NCBI RefSeq assembly: GCF_006491645.1
Contig: NZ_VDCZ01000002.1
Coordinates: forward strand, 372,001 to 436,000
Length of the DNA stretch: 64,000 bases
Source of the DNA: Flavobacterium profundi
Lineage (GTDB): Bacteria > Bacteroidota > Bacteroidia > Flavobacteriales > Flavobacteriaceae
Direction of reading: 5' to 3'
This document shows, one piece after another, positions 38,874 to 48,836 of the stretch. The number at the start of each line of letters is the position of its first letter. Positions within the stretch are counted from its first letter, which is position 1. The translations under genes and the position numbers were made by a program. Under the pieces are notes generated by a model that did not search any database, was not told the origin of the DNA, and was given only the letters and a program-made list of their open reading frames with translations.

Positions 38874-41633
38874 ATGACTGGTATGAGGAGATGTAAATTA
38901 GTACTAATTATGTTTATAATTAGTTTTTTTGTGTACGATTATGAAGGATATGCACAATGCGCTGGTAACGACAACAGCATAACTATATGTAATAAAGAGA
39001 CTTACAACCAAGGCATTGGTAATCCAAATGGAGTTATTAATCTTTTCTTACTTTTAGGAGGTGCTCCATCTCCTGGTGGAACTTGGGTAAATTTAAACAG
39101 TTCTGGTGGATTAAACTCCTCTACTGGGATTTTAAATACTTGGCAAATTAATCAGAGCGGAAATTATAATTATCAATACGTAAATAATAGTATTCCTGGT
39201 TGTACAAATAATAGTGCTATTATTACTTTAACTTTAGGTGGATTTCCGGGCGTAGATAATAATAATGCTAATGCATGTGAAGATGATACATCTGTTAATT
39301 TATTTACTCATACTGGGAATAATCCAAATCCGCATCTTAATGGTACATGGTCAGGTGGACCAGCAGGAGCTTTAACAAATAACTTTTTTAATGCGCAATT
39401 GGCTGGTATTGGAACATACACCTTAACTTACACAGTTCCCGCTATAGGAAGTTGTCCTTCACGAAGTGCAAATGTGGTATTAACCGTTCATCCCTTGCCT
39501 GAGTCAGGAACACCATCAAATTTGACATTTTGTGAAACAGATGATTTTTCAGCTTTCACAAATGTAGATTTATTTAATTTATTAATTAATGAAGACACTG
39601 GAGGTTTTTGGATTGATAATGCTTCAACTGGTGAATTATCAGGTAGTAATGATTCTTTTATTAATATTCAGAATATTGTAAATAATTTTGGACCTGGCAC
39701 ATACACATTTACATATAATGTAAGTCCAACCCATCCCATTTGCGCTCCTGCATCTTCAAATGTTGCCATAATAATTGAACCCGTTGTAGATTTAAATGGG
39801 GCTACTTTAACACTTTCACCAACACCTATCTGTTTTAATGATTTAAGTACTACTCCATTAACTGGAACTATTTCGCAAGGAGCAAGTTCTATACCAGATG
39901 GTACTTATGATATTACTTATGTTTTATCAGGTTCAAATAACGGTTCTGAAACAGTGAGTGTAACTTTTGCAGGCGGAACAGGAAGCTTTACTGTTAATCC
40001 TGCTTTTGTAGTTACTATTGGAACAACTACAGTTACTATTACCGATGTTACCAATCCAAATAGCATTACGAATTGTACTCGAATCATAAACAATTTAAAT
40101 AGTTCCTTTACTATAGCAGAAAACCCTAACGCAACAGACAGTCAAATAAGTGTTGCCAACTTTTGCTTAGGTCAAAATGCTCAAGTTAATCTAATAGATA
40201 TCAATAACAATACTATTGAGCTATCAGATGATCGTTATATCATCACCTATACTATTACAGATCCAAACGGTCAACAGACTACTCAAACCACAGTTATACA
40301 AGTTGTGAATGGAAATGCTTTATTTTCACTAATAAATAGTTTAACCAATATTCCAGGAAATTATTCTATCGCTATAACGAATATTCAGAATGAAACTACA
40401 GGTTGTTCATCAACAACTAATTTAAACAGTTCTTTTATTGTATATCCAATACCAGATGCAAGTAACTTAACTATTAGTATTGATGATATTTGTTCCGGAA
40501 ATGATGTGGTAGTTAATTTATCGAATGCAATCAATTTAACGGATGGCTTATATGATATTGAATATTCTATTTCTGGAGCCATTTCGGTTAGTAATTTAAC
40601 AGCAACTAATATTTCTTTTACAAATGGTTCGGGAAGTTTTACATTACCAAATGGCATCCTTGTTGAAGGTAGTTCTACCTTAAGCATTGCTAATTTTGTT
40701 AGTGTGACTACATCATGTGGTACAGCAACATCTAGCGGAGCTAGCGATACTTTTTCTATTTTACCTTTACCAGATACTACTGGTGCAACTATAAGTGCAA
40801 TTAATATTTGTATTTTGGATGTAGAAACTATCTCTATTGATAATGCTTCTTCTTTAGCTGATGGAGATTACACTTTACTATATGACTTATCAGGTGCTAA
40901 TAACAGTACGGCTAATTCAATTGTAGTAACTTTTAACAATGGAAGTACTCAATTTGATATTCCATCAACTTTACTTGAAAATGGAGGAAGTACGACAATT
41001 ACAATTCAAACCCTAACAAGTAATACAACTACATGTGGATCAAGTGATTTAGTATCAAATCCAATAAGTTTCACTATAACAGATCCAGGTGTACCAACAC
41101 TAGCTGATGATGGAAATGAATTTTGTATTCAAGATTTACCCAATCCTACTATCGCTGATTTAAATGCTAACATTACTAGTTCTGGAACCATTACTTGGTA
41201 TGATGCACCTACAGGTGGCAATAGCTATACTTTAACCGACCCTATTACAAATGGCACTACTTATTATGCTTCATTAACAGACACTCAAGGTTGTGAAAGC
41301 GCTAGTAGATTAGAAGTAACAGTAGATTTAGCAAATTGTCCCGATTTATTTATTCCAGATGGATTTTCTCCTAATAATGACGGTTTAAATGACACTTTCT
41401 ACATTAAAAACATTGATATCATCTACCCAAACTTTGAGTTAGAAATATTTAATCGTTATGGAAACCTAGTATATAAAGGAAATATCAATACGCCTAATTT
41501 TGATGGTAAATCCACCGAATCTACCGTTTTAGGAAATGATATTTTGCCAACAGGTGTCTATTATTATGTACTCTACTATAATGATGTAACAAACAAAAAA
41601 CCAACACAAGGAAGATTATACTTAAGCAGATAA
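38874..41633 (+). CDS. Large repeat-containing surface protein with type B T9SS sorting domain
   Basis: 919 residues (an ATG at 38883 would remove three). A signal peptide ends near residue 28. Residues 30-310 hold CxGN/SPGGTW-type modules. About 310-760 contain four related beta-sandwich repeats of some 110 residues, each beginning with a cysteine strand and then DGxYxIxYxxSG and a GSGSFTLP-like end. The last 95 residues form the gliding-motility-associated type B sorting domain (FIPDGFSPNNDGLNDTF, IFNRYGNLVYKG, LPTGVYYYVLYYND). It is exported by type IX secretion. The next gene encodes the PorP/SprF-like partner that type B cargo requires. It is probably adhesive. Confidence 0.9.
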   Translation: MTGMRRCKLVLIMFIISFFVYDYEGYAQCAGNDNSITICNKETYNQGIGNPNGVINLFLLLGGAPSPGGTWVNLNSSGGLNSSTGILNTWQINQSGNYNYQYVNNSIPGCTNNSAIITLTLGGFPGVDNNNANACEDDTSVNLFTHTGNNPNPHLNGTWSGGPAGALTNNFFNAQLAGIGTYTLTYTVPAIGSCPSRSANVVLTVHPLPESGTPSNLTFCETDDFSAFTNVDLFNLLINEDTGGFWIDNASTGELSGSNDSFINIQNIVNNFGPGTYTFTYNVSPTHPICAPASSNVAIIIEPVVDLNGATLTLSPTPICFNDLSTTPLTGTISQGASSIPDGTYDITYVLSGSNNGSETVSVTFAGGTGSFTVNPAFVVTIGTTTVTITDVTNPNSITNCTRIINNLNSSFTIAENPNATDSQISVANFCLGQNAQVNLIDINNNTIELSDDRYIITYTITDPNGQQTTQTTVIQVVNGNALFSLINSLTNIPGNYSIAITNIQNETTGCSSTTNLNSSFIVYPIPDASNLTISIDDICSGNDVVVNLSNAINLTDGLYDIEYSISGAISVSNLTATNISFTNGSGSFTLPNGILVEGSSTLSIANFVSVTTSCGTATSSGASDTFSILPLPDTTGATISAINICILDVETISIDNASSLADGDYTLLYDLSGANNSTANSIVVTFNNGSTQFDIPSTLLENGGSTTITIQTLTSNTTTCGSSDLVSNPISFTITDPGVPTLADDGNEFCIQDLPNPTIADLNANITSSGTITWYDAPTGGNSYTLTDPITNGTTYYASLTDTQGCESASRLEVTVDLANCPDLFIPDGFSPNNDGLNDTFYIKNIDIIYPNFELEIFNRYGNLVYKGNINTPNFDGKSTESTVLGNDILPTGVYYYVLYYNDVTNKKPTQGRLYLSR

Positions 41634-41643
41634 GAGAAAGAAA

Positions 41644-42582
41644 ATGAGAAAAATTAATTATATATTCGGAATTATCTTGTTGGTATTTTGTAAATCATTT
41701 GCACAACAAGATCCACAATTCACTCAATATATGTACAATATGAGTGTTATTAACCCTGGCTACGCTACAGATGATTTAGGTACTATCAATTTTGGAGGGA
41801 TTTATAGAATGCAATGGGTAAAAGCTACAGGAGCTCCCACAACTTCATCGCTTTTTGTTCATACTCCTTTATCTGAAAAAATTGAAACGGGATTAAATGT
41901 TATTAAAGACGAATTAGGAGAAGATGTATTAAATGAAACCACAATTAATGCTGACTTTTCTTATAAAGTTAATTTAAATACAAATGCTAAATTGGCCTTA
42001 GGTTTTAAAGTGGGTGCTAATTTTTTTACTACCAATTTTAATGGTTTTCAATTAAATGATGACGACATCAGTTCTGATCCTGCGTTTCAAAATTTAAATC
42101 AAACCTTTTTTAATCTTGGTGCTGGTGCTTTTTACTTTACAGATAGTTATTATTTAGGACTATCTGTTCCAAATTTTCTTCCCAATAAGCAATTAAAAGA
42201 AGCAAATGGAGTTCAGGCTATCGGAATAGATGAATTGCATTTCTTTTTTACAGGAGGTTATGTTTTTAAACTATCTGATAATATTAAGTTCAAACCAGCA
42301 TTTATGACAAAAATTGTTAAGAATTCACCATTATCTGCTGATATAACTGCTAACTTTATGTTTTTTGATAAGTTTGAAATTGGTGCTTCGCATCGATTTG
42401 ACGATTCTTTCAGTGGTTTGGCAAATTATCGAATTACGCCTCAATTAAGAATTGGTTATGCCTACGATCACACGATTTCTAATTTAGGAAGTTTTAATTC
42501 GGGTTCTCATGAAATCATTATATTATTTGACCTAGATACCTTTGGCAACAGAGGATATGATAAATCTCCAAGATTCTTTTAA
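41644..42582 (+). CDS. PorP/SprF family type IX secretion membrane protein
   Basis: 312 residues. A signal peptide ending near 21 is followed by the family signature DPQFTQYMYNMSVINPGYAT and a series of beta strands of an outer-membrane barrel; the end is TFGNRGYDKSPRFF. SprF-like proteins are needed for secretion or surface attachment of particular type B cargo, and each usually sits beside its cargo gene. Here it lies 10 bp after the 919-residue type B protein, a strong sign that they are partners. Confidence 0.93.
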   Translation: MRKINYIFGIILLVFCKSFAQQDPQFTQYMYNMSVINPGYATDDLGTINFGGIYRMQWVKATGAPTTSSLFVHTPLSEKIETGLNVIKDELGEDVLNETTINADFSYKVNLNTNAKLALGFKVGANFFTTNFNGFQLNDDDISSDPAFQNLNQTFFNLGAGAFYFTDSYYLGLSVPNFLPNKQLKEANGVQAIGIDELHFFFTGGYVFKLSDNIKFKPAFMTKIVKNSPLSADITANFMFFDKFEIGASHRFDDSFSGLANYRITPQLRIGYAYDHTISNLGSFNSGSHEIIILFDLDTFGNRGYDKSPRFF

Positions 42583-42659
42583 AACGAGTTTGATATAGCC
42601 TAAAACCTAATTTTACATTTATATATTTCGTAAAGAAGGTTAGACAAAAATTAAAAAGT

Positions 42660-44615
42660 ATGAAAAAATTAATACTCATATACCTACTTTCAACTGCAAC
42701 ACTATTTGCCCAAGAAAGTCAAAAAAAGAGAGCCGATAAATATTTCAAAATCGCTTCTTTTGCAAAAGCCGCAGAAGCCTACTCTAATTTACTAGAAGAA
42801 GGAAACACCACTGTTGAAGTTCTAAAAAAAGCAGCTGATTCCTATTATTATATTTCGGATTTCGAAAAAGCATCTAGTCTCTACAAGACATTGCTTGAAA
42901 AACATAAAGAATCGGTAGACGAACAATACTTGTTTCGATATGCGCAAACACTTAAAGCACAAGGTAACTTTGAAGCTTCCGAAAAATGGATGCAATTATA
43001 TGAAAAAGAAGTTCCAGAAACGCTATATAAAGCTAATGTTGAAAAATTAGAGAATATAAAAAAACAGGGAAATAAATTCGACATTAAAAATGAAGCTATC
43101 AATACGCCTAATTCCGATTTCGGACCTGCATTTTATAAAAATCTATTGGTTTTTTCTTCACCAAGTACTTCACATGGTCTTTTTTCAAGAAAATACAATT
43201 GGAACAAACAACATTATTTGGATTTATTCGCAGCTTCAATCACCAATAATAAGCTAGATAGTATCAAAAATCCTTTTTCAAAAGAATTAAATTCAAAATT
43301 GCATGAAGCGAATGTGACTTTTACCAATGATGGAAATCGAATTTATTTTACAAGAAATACCAGTGATGAAGGTAAAAGAACTAAAGATGACAATAAAGTA
43401 ACACATTTGAGTATTTTTTCTGCTGATTTAAAAGATGGAAAATGGACCAACATTACTTCTTTACCTTTTAATGGAGTTGATTTCTCTACCATGCATCCTG
43501 CTTTAAATAAAGAAAATAATCGTTTGTATTTTTCGTCAGATAGACCCGGAACTATAGGCTCTTTTGACCTTTTTTATGTAACTATCGACGCAAATGGTAA
43601 TTTTGGAGAACCGGTTAATTTAGGAAGTGATATCAACACGAAAAATAGAGAACAATTCCCTTTTATAAGTTCTGAAAATAAATTATTCTTTGCTTCTGAT
43701 GGACATCCAGGTTTTGGCCTTTTAGATGTTTTTATGTCGGAAATTAAAGAAGATTCGTATACAAAACCTTTAAATTTAGGTTTACCCATAAACACGAATT
43801 TAGACGATTTTTCTTTTATTTATCAAGAAGAAACAAAAAGTGGTTTTTTCGCTTCTAACCGAGCAGATGGTAAAGGTGATGATGATATTTATAGTTTCTT
43901 ACAAACAGCGCCTCTAGAAGATTTTCAATACTACATTCAAGGGATTGTTGTAGATGAAGAAACCAATTTACCTATTGATGAAGCAACGGTATTCTTGTTT
44001 GATGAAAAAGAAAATCGTATTAATGAAGTAACCGTAAATGATTCTGGTAAATTTTATTTTGAATTACCTCCAGGAACTTATAAAATCAGCGTATACCATC
44101 CTGATATTATTCCTGCTGAAAAAACCTTTACTGTATTGGATAATGGAACTACCAAAAACGAACAAAATATAAGTGTAAAAAGAATTCCAAAAACGTTCTT
44201 AGAAGAACTTATAGCAGAAGAAGGTGACCCAAAAGTAATTACAGACAATGGCGTTTTAATGTTTGATTTACCAGAAATCTTATTCGACTTTGATAAATTT
44301 AACATACGTGCAGACGCAAGAGTACATTTAGACCAATTAGTAGACAAACTCAATCGTTATCCTTTAATAAATATTGCTATTGGTTCGCATACCGATAATC
44401 GAGGTACTGATGAATACAACCGTCAATTATCGCAGGATAGAGCAACTGCTACGATGAATTATTTAGTAGAAAAAGGCATTGATGCTTCTCGTATTACTGC
44501 AAAAGGATACGGAGAAAGCCAACCTAAAGTAGATTGTATCCATAAAGAATGTTCTGATGAAGAACATCAAATTAATAGACGAAGTGAATTTGTCATTATT
44601 GTAAAACAAGATTAA
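42660..44615 (+). CDS. PorE-like OmpA family protein with TPR, PD40 and carboxypeptidase-regulatory domains
   Basis: 651 residues. The domain order is: signal peptide (about 1-17), TPR-like helices (20-130), a beta-propeller of PD40/WD40-like repeats (about 145-420; LYFSSDRPGTIGSFDLF, KLFFASDGHPGFGLLDVF, SGFFASNRADGKGDDDIY), a carboxypeptidase-regulatory domain (425-505, YYIQGIVVDEETNLP) and an OmpA domain (535-650, IGSHTDNRGTDEYN). This order matches PorE, which anchors type IX components to peptidoglycan. It lies 77 bp after the SprF-like gene and closes the cassette. Confidence 0.88.
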   Translation: MKKLILIYLLSTATLFAQESQKKRADKYFKIASFAKAAEAYSNLLEEGNTTVEVLKKAADSYYYISDFEKASSLYKTLLEKHKESVDEQYLFRYAQTLKAQGNFEASEKWMQLYEKEVPETLYKANVEKLENIKKQGNKFDIKNEAINTPNSDFGPAFYKNLLVFSSPSTSHGLFSRKYNWNKQHYLDLFAASITNNKLDSIKNPFSKELNSKLHEANVTFTNDGNRIYFTRNTSDEGKRTKDDNKVTHLSIFSADLKDGKWTNITSLPFNGVDFSTMHPALNKENNRLYFSSDRPGTIGSFDLFYVTIDANGNFGEPVNLGSDINTKNREQFPFISSENKLFFASDGHPGFGLLDVFMSEIKEDSYTKPLNLGLPINTNLDDFSFIYQEETKSGFFASNRADGKGDDDIYSFLQTAPLEDFQYYIQGIVVDEETNLPIDEATVFLFDEKENRINEVTVNDSGKFYFELPPGTYKISVYHPDIIPAEKTFTVLDNGTTKNEQNISVKRIPKTFLEELIAEEGDPKVITDNGVLMFDLPEILFDFDKFNIRADARVHLDQLVDKLNRYPLINIAIGSHTDNRGTDEYNRQLSQDRATATMNYLVEKGIDASRITAKGYGESQPKVDCIHKECSDEEHQINRRSEFVIIVKQD

Positions 44616-44619
44616 TTGT

Positions 44620-44647
44620 AAGACCTCAAATGAGGTCTTTTTTTTTA
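44620..44647 (+). terminator. Terminator of the surface cassette
   Basis: AAGACCTCA (44620-44628) pairs with TGAGGTCTT (44631-44639) and is followed by a T run. It begins five bases after the stop codon. Confidence 0.85.
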
Positions 44648-44656
44648 TATTTGAAT

Positions 44657-45223
44657 ATGGAAAAAAATACTTTATTTATGGTTATGCTGGGTTGTACTCC
44701 TAAAGGAAGAGTAACGGAGCAACACGATATATTTTTTGGAATAGGAACTTCACTATATGATTTAAAACAAGATATGCTCGATTTTTGGCCAGAAGTGAAA
44801 GGTAAAATTCACTTAGATGCATGGCAAACGGTTACCCAAATGGATGGTTATTCTATTACAGTAGTTTCGAAAGAAGAAAAAATAGAACAAGAAGAAAAAC
44901 TCTTTTTTATTAATCTAGGAGGTTATAAAGAGAATGAATTTGAAGAATATCATTATAAAGTTTTAGCAGTTGCTAAAAATAAAGCAGAAGCTATAAAAAA
45001 ATCCAAACAAACTACTTTTTATAAACATTATGGTTTTAAGGGTGCTACTTCTCATATAGATGATAAATATGGTGTAGATGTAGATGATATTTATGAAATA
45101 GATGATATTTTAGATTCAAAATTTAAAAAGAATTTTCAATTGAAAATAACAAAATCAACTACTACTGAAGAAGATATAAAACACATTGGTTATGTAAAAT
45201 TTGACAAAATAAAAGCGTCCTAA
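44657..45223 (+). CDS. DUF1543 domain-containing protein
   Basis: 188 residues from the ATG at 44657. An upstream ATG at 44630 lies inside the preceding terminator and is rejected. The start MEKNTLFMVMLGCTPKGRVTEQHD and the HLDAWQTV segment identify DUF1543; the domain appears twice in weak form (about 1-95 and 98-185). Its function is unknown. A TATATTTG box ends only three bases before the ATG, so the message could be leaderless. The stop codon lies inside the next terminator. Confidence 0.85.
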   Translation: MEKNTLFMVMLGCTPKGRVTEQHDIFFGIGTSLYDLKQDMLDFWPEVKGKIHLDAWQTVTQMDGYSITVVSKEEKIEQEEKLFFINLGGYKENEFEEYHYKVLAVAKNKAEAIKKSKQTTFYKHYGFKGATSHIDDKYGVDVDDIYEIDDILDSKFKKNFQLKITKSTTTEEDIKHIGYVKFDKIKAS

Positions 45224-45238
45224 TTAGGACGCTTTATT
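45212..45238. terminator. Bidirectional terminator
   Basis: A perfect palindrome, AAAGCGTCCTA with TAGGACGCTTT (45212-45222 and 45225-45235), overlaps the DUF1543 stop codon and abuts the end of the converging gene at 45238. Confidence 0.85.
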
Positions 45239-45486
45239 CATGAAATACTTTCATTTTCTTCTTTATTTGTTATTTCATTTGGTTTCGTTTCAACCACCTC
45301 TTCTTCTGGAGCTGGAGCCAAAAATAACATCGCTAAGCCAGCTACTAAAAAGGCAACCATAATAATCCAGGCTACAGTATCACCCCAAGTGTAAATCCAA
45401 AACAGCAATCGAGGAACACGATCAAAAAATTTCAATATAATAGCAAAACCCCCGAAAAAAGCGAGATAACCGCCTATTTTTCTCAT
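45238..45486 (-). CDS. Small hypothetical membrane protein
   Basis: 82 residues with two membrane segments (about 5-27 and 35-57) joined by an aromatic loop (DRVPRLLFWIYTWGD), and an acidic tail (EEEVVETKPNEIT). I do not name a family. It lies alone between the DUF1543 terminator and the next one upstream. Confidence 0.7.
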   Translation of the reverse strand: MRKIGGYLAFFGGFAIILKFFDRVPRLLFWIYTWGDTVAWIIMVAFLVAGLAMLFLAPAPEEEVVETKPNEITNKEENESIS

Positions 45487-45524
45487 AATATTAAAGTTTT
45501 TAGTTATACTGCAATATATAAAAT

Positions 45525-45555
45525 AAAAAAAGAATCCAGCACAAAACTGGATTCT
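45525..45555 (-). terminator. Terminator after the gene at 45580
   Basis: AGAATCCAG (45531-45539) pairs with CTGGATTCT (45547-45555) over a 7-base loop. The minus strand continues with TTTTTTTATTTTAT. Confidence 0.78.
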
Positions 45556-45579
45556 TCAATAATTAATTTATAGGATTTT

Positions 45580-46104
45580 TTATTTTTTTATCTTAGTAAC
45601 GTTTTTGTCATTTATACCATAATAGGAAATAACAGCCTTATAATCATTGAAATCTACTGGTGTTGCAGATTTATTACTTAAAGCTGCAGGTATAACAACT
45701 ACTCTCAATACTTGGTCTAATCTAAATTCTGGGTTTAAAGCAGGTAAATCAAATCCATATAAACTCACTTCTGCATTATAACGTGTAGCATCATTTCTAT
45801 AGCCAAAGTCTAATGTACCATCATCAAAATAATACGTTTCTGGTAACAATTTCCAATAATCTCCTGTTCCTGAATTATAATTTGATAATCGGTATACTAA
45901 TACCATGTCTGAACCATAAATAGTATAAGGAAAATCTAAAATTACTGAATATCCATTTGAACTCGTAAAATCAACATTGGAATATTCAAAAACTTCGCTT
46001 ATAGTATCATTATCAATAGGATCATCAACAATAACTTCTTCTGTATAACAACTCTGTAGCGTAATCATCCCGATTAAAGCTAAAATTAAAGTAAATTTCT
46101 TCAT
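45580..46104 (-). CDS. Hypothetical lipoprotein
   Basis: 174 residues. The signal MKKFTLILALIGMITLQSC gives a lipobox with lipid on C19, followed by an acidic start (YTEEVIVDDP). The mature part is beta-rich with many tyrosines and ends in basic residues (KNVTKIKK). It has no family that I recognise. It is transcribed alone, with a terminator 25 bp downstream and 191 bp of AT-rich DNA upstream. Confidence 0.7.
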   Translation of the reverse strand: MKKFTLILALIGMITLQSCYTEEVIVDDPIDNDTISEVFEYSNVDFTSSNGYSVILDFPYTIYGSDMVLVYRLSNYNSGTGDYWKLLPETYYFDDGTLDFGYRNDATRYNAEVSLYGFDLPALNPEFRLDQVLRVVVIPAALSNKSATPVDFNDYKAVISYYGINDKNVTKIKK

Positions 46105-46242
46105 ATCTATTCGTTTTTAAAAATTGTTTCTATTTACTTACAACCAATAGTCGTGCCAAAAAATATTTTTAACACCAATTTACTTATGGAAATTATGTAA
46201 GTAATTTAAAATTCCTTGTAAATCAAACTACTTTAAATAGCA

Positions 46243-46250
46243 TAATTTTG
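46243..46250 (+). promoter_or_regulatory. Probable promoter -7 box (TAATTTTG)
   Basis: TAATTTTG fits TAnnTTTG, with a TTG at 46216-46218 that could be the -33 element (spacing 24). It lies 46 bases before the ATG at 46296. Confidence 0.5.
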
Positions 46251-46295
46251 AACCATACATAATTAAGTAACAAAAACATAAATAAACCAAACAGT

Positions 46296-46511
46296 ATGAA
46301 AGCAACAAAAATTATTGGAATCGTATTAATTGCCTTATCACTATATGTAGGCTATTTAGGAGTAAATAAAGTATCAAACAATACAGCAGAAGTTAAATTC
46401 TTAGGAATTGAAATTGACGCATCTAATGAATCAGGTCAAACACAAGGCTTTATATTTATTGGATTAGCAGTCGCATTATTCGTTGGTGGTTTGTATACCG
46501 TTAAAAAATAA
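46296..46511 (+). CDS. Small hypothetical membrane protein
   Basis: 71 residues with two membrane segments (about 5-23 and 49-67) separated by a short polar loop (FLGIEIDASNESGQTQG). Two-segment proteins of this shape are common in Bacteroidetes and have no assigned role. It has its own promoter box; no clear terminator follows before the gene at 46649. Confidence 0.72.
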   Translation: MKATKIIGIVLIALSLYVGYLGVNKVSNNTAEVKFLGIEIDASNESGQTQGFIFIGLAVALFVGGLYTVKK

Positions 46512-46617
46512 GAACAATTAACAATTACTTTACTTGTTTACCATTATGAAACATTTCAGTAAAGTTTTCAGAATAATTTCGTAATTTTTAAATAACGTTT
46601 TCGTTACATCATACCAG

Positions 46618-46625
46618 TAAGTTTG
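46618..46625 (+). promoter_or_regulatory. Probable promoter -7 box (TAAGTTTG)
   Basis: TAAGTTTG fits TAnnTTTG and lies 23 bases before the ATG at 46649. Confidence 0.5.
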
Positions 46626-46648
46626 TGGCACAACAATAAACTTACAAA

Positions 46649-48811
46649 ATGAAAACAAAAATTACGCTATTCTTTTTAATTTTAAGCAGTGCTTATAGTT
46701 CTATACTATATGCAACAAATGGTGATTTAATCGCTTCAGATATCACTTTTGCATCCGATTTTTATATCGTAAACGAAAATACCGCTACCGTAGATGTAGT
46801 TATAAATTTAAACAGCCCTTCAACTGGTTCTACTCAAGTTGATGTGGCTGTTGCTTTATTTGGTACAGCAACTAACGGACAAGAATACTCCTTCACCAAT
46901 CAAATGGTTTCTTTTCCTTTAAATAGTACTTCGCAAACCCTAACTATTCCTATTATAAATAACACTATTTATAAAGGTGATACGTATTTTGTATTAACAC
47001 TTTCAAATCCAGTGGATGGAGCTATTGTAGGTACCTCTCAAACTACGGTTTACATTTTAGAAGATGAAGAAAATGTACCAACTACTTCTGCTGCATTAAA
47101 TATCAATTACTTGACAAGCTATTTAGTAGATGCTGCAGGCTCTGCAGAAATAGTGGCTCATGATCCTGTTTCCCAACGTTTATTTGTAATGAACTCAACA
47201 GCTTCAAAAATTGAAATTTTAGATTTTTCAAACCCGAATTCCATTACTTCTGTTCAATCGGTAGATTTAGCGGCTTATGGAATTGGTGGAACCAGTATTG
47301 CTCATAAAAATGGTTTAGTGGCTGCTACTGTTCAAGGAGCTAATTATACCAATGGTAAAGTTGTTTTCATGGATATTAACGGAACTATTGGTGCTACCGT
47401 TGATGCTGGTATTTTACCCGACATGATTACGTTTACACCAGATGGTACTAAAGTAATTGTGGCTAACGAAGGAGAACCAAACGATGATTATACGATTGAT
47501 CCAGAAGGAAGTATTTCCATTATTGATGTAACTGCTGGTTTAAATAATATTCAACAAAGTGATGTTACCCAACTTAACTTTAATGCTTTTGACAGTCAAT
47601 TAGCGACATTAAGAGCTAATAATGTTAGAATATTTGGAGTGAATACTACGGTTTCCAAAGATTTAGAACCAGAATATATCACGGTTGCTGCTGATGGTAC
47701 TACTGCTTGGGTTTCTTTACAGGAAAACAACGCAATTGCTACTATTGATGTAGTGAATAAACAAATAACAGACATTGTACCTTTAGGTTTTAAAGATCAT
47801 ATGCTTGCGGGTAATGAATTGGATACTTCCGATCAATTTGGGGAAATTTTCTTAGGAAACTGGCCGGTTAAAGGCATGTATATGCCAGATGCAATTGCGA
47901 ATTACACCGTAAATGGCACCACGTATTTAGTGACTGCAAATGAAGGAGATTCAAGAGATTATAACGGACTATCAGAAGAAAAAAGAGTAAGCAGTGGTAG
48001 TTATGTTTTAGATCCAACAGTTTTTCCAAATGCTTCTTTTTTAAAAAATAATAAAAACTTAGGAAGATTAACGGTTACCAATGCAACTGGCGATACAGAT
48101 AATGATGGTGATTTTGATGAAATACATGTTTTTGGTACACGTTCTTTTAGTATTTGGAATACTACTACAGGTCAATTCGTGTATGATAGTGGTTCCGATT
48201 TTGAAAGAATCACTGCTGCTGATCCTGTGTATGGAAGTTTATTCAATGCAAGTAACGACAACAATACTTCTAAAAATAGAAGCGATAATAAAGGTCCGGA
48301 ACCAGAAGGGATTACCGTTGCTGAAATTAATGGTGCAATGTATGCATTTATTACATTAGAAAGAACAGGTGGTTTAATGGTTTATGATATTACGGATCCA
48401 ATGAACGCTACTTTTGTTTCCTACCACAATAGTAGAAATACCGCTAGTTTAGGAGGCGATTTAGGTCCGGAAGGAATTATTTACATTGCTCCTGAAAATA
48501 GTCCGAGTGCTAAAGGATTAATCATAATGGCAAATGAAGTAAGTGCTACTTTAAGCCTATATGAAATTACAAATGATGTTTTGGCAACCCCAAATTTTAC
48601 AGAAAACACAAATTCATTTGTGGCTTATCCCAATCCAGTTACAAACGGAATCGTTTATTTCAAAGAAAATGTTACCATCAGTTTATATGATTATACGGGC
48701 AAAAAAATTACAGAAAAGGAAAACACAAAAAGCTTAGAAATGCAGTATCCAAAAGGTATTTATTTTCTAAGAACGAAAGATGGAATCGCACAAAAAGTAG
48801 TTGTTGAATAA
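46649..48811 (+). CDS. Choice-of-anchor I family protein with Calx-beta domain and T9SS sorting domain
   Basis: 720 residues with a signal peptide ending near 22. Residues 30-135 resemble a Calx-beta domain (NENTATVDVVINLN, GDTYFVLTLSNP). The main part (about 145-640) is a beta-propeller of the choice-of-anchor I type, with YVTN-like strands (DMITFTPDGTKVIVANEGEPND, TAWVSLQENNAIATIDV, GPEPEGITVAEI). The last 70 residues are a type A sorting domain (FVAYPNPVTNGIVYF, YDYTGKKITEK, YPKGIYFLRT). It is exported by type IX secretion to the surface. Members resemble alkaline-phosphatase-associated propellers; enzymatic activity is unproven. Confidence 0.88.
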   Translation: MKTKITLFFLILSSAYSSILYATNGDLIASDITFASDFYIVNENTATVDVVINLNSPSTGSTQVDVAVALFGTATNGQEYSFTNQMVSFPLNSTSQTLTIPIINNTIYKGDTYFVLTLSNPVDGAIVGTSQTTVYILEDEENVPTTSAALNINYLTSYLVDAAGSAEIVAHDPVSQRLFVMNSTASKIEILDFSNPNSITSVQSVDLAAYGIGGTSIAHKNGLVAATVQGANYTNGKVVFMDINGTIGATVDAGILPDMITFTPDGTKVIVANEGEPNDDYTIDPEGSISIIDVTAGLNNIQQSDVTQLNFNAFDSQLATLRANNVRIFGVNTTVSKDLEPEYITVAADGTTAWVSLQENNAIATIDVVNKQITDIVPLGFKDHMLAGNELDTSDQFGEIFLGNWPVKGMYMPDAIANYTVNGTTYLVTANEGDSRDYNGLSEEKRVSSGSYVLDPTVFPNASFLKNNKNLGRLTVTNATGDTDNDGDFDEIHVFGTRSFSIWNTTTGQFVYDSGSDFERITAADPVYGSLFNASNDNNTSKNRSDNKGPEPEGITVAEINGAMYAFITLERTGGLMVYDITDPMNATFVSYHNSRNTASLGGDLGPEGIIYIAPENSPSAKGLIIMANEVSATLSLYEITNDVLATPNFTENTNSFVAYPNPVTNGIVYFKENVTISLYDYTGKKITEKENTKSLEMQYPKGIYFLRTKDGIAQKVVVE

Positions 48812-48836
48812 TTATAAATGTGTTATTGTTGATTCC

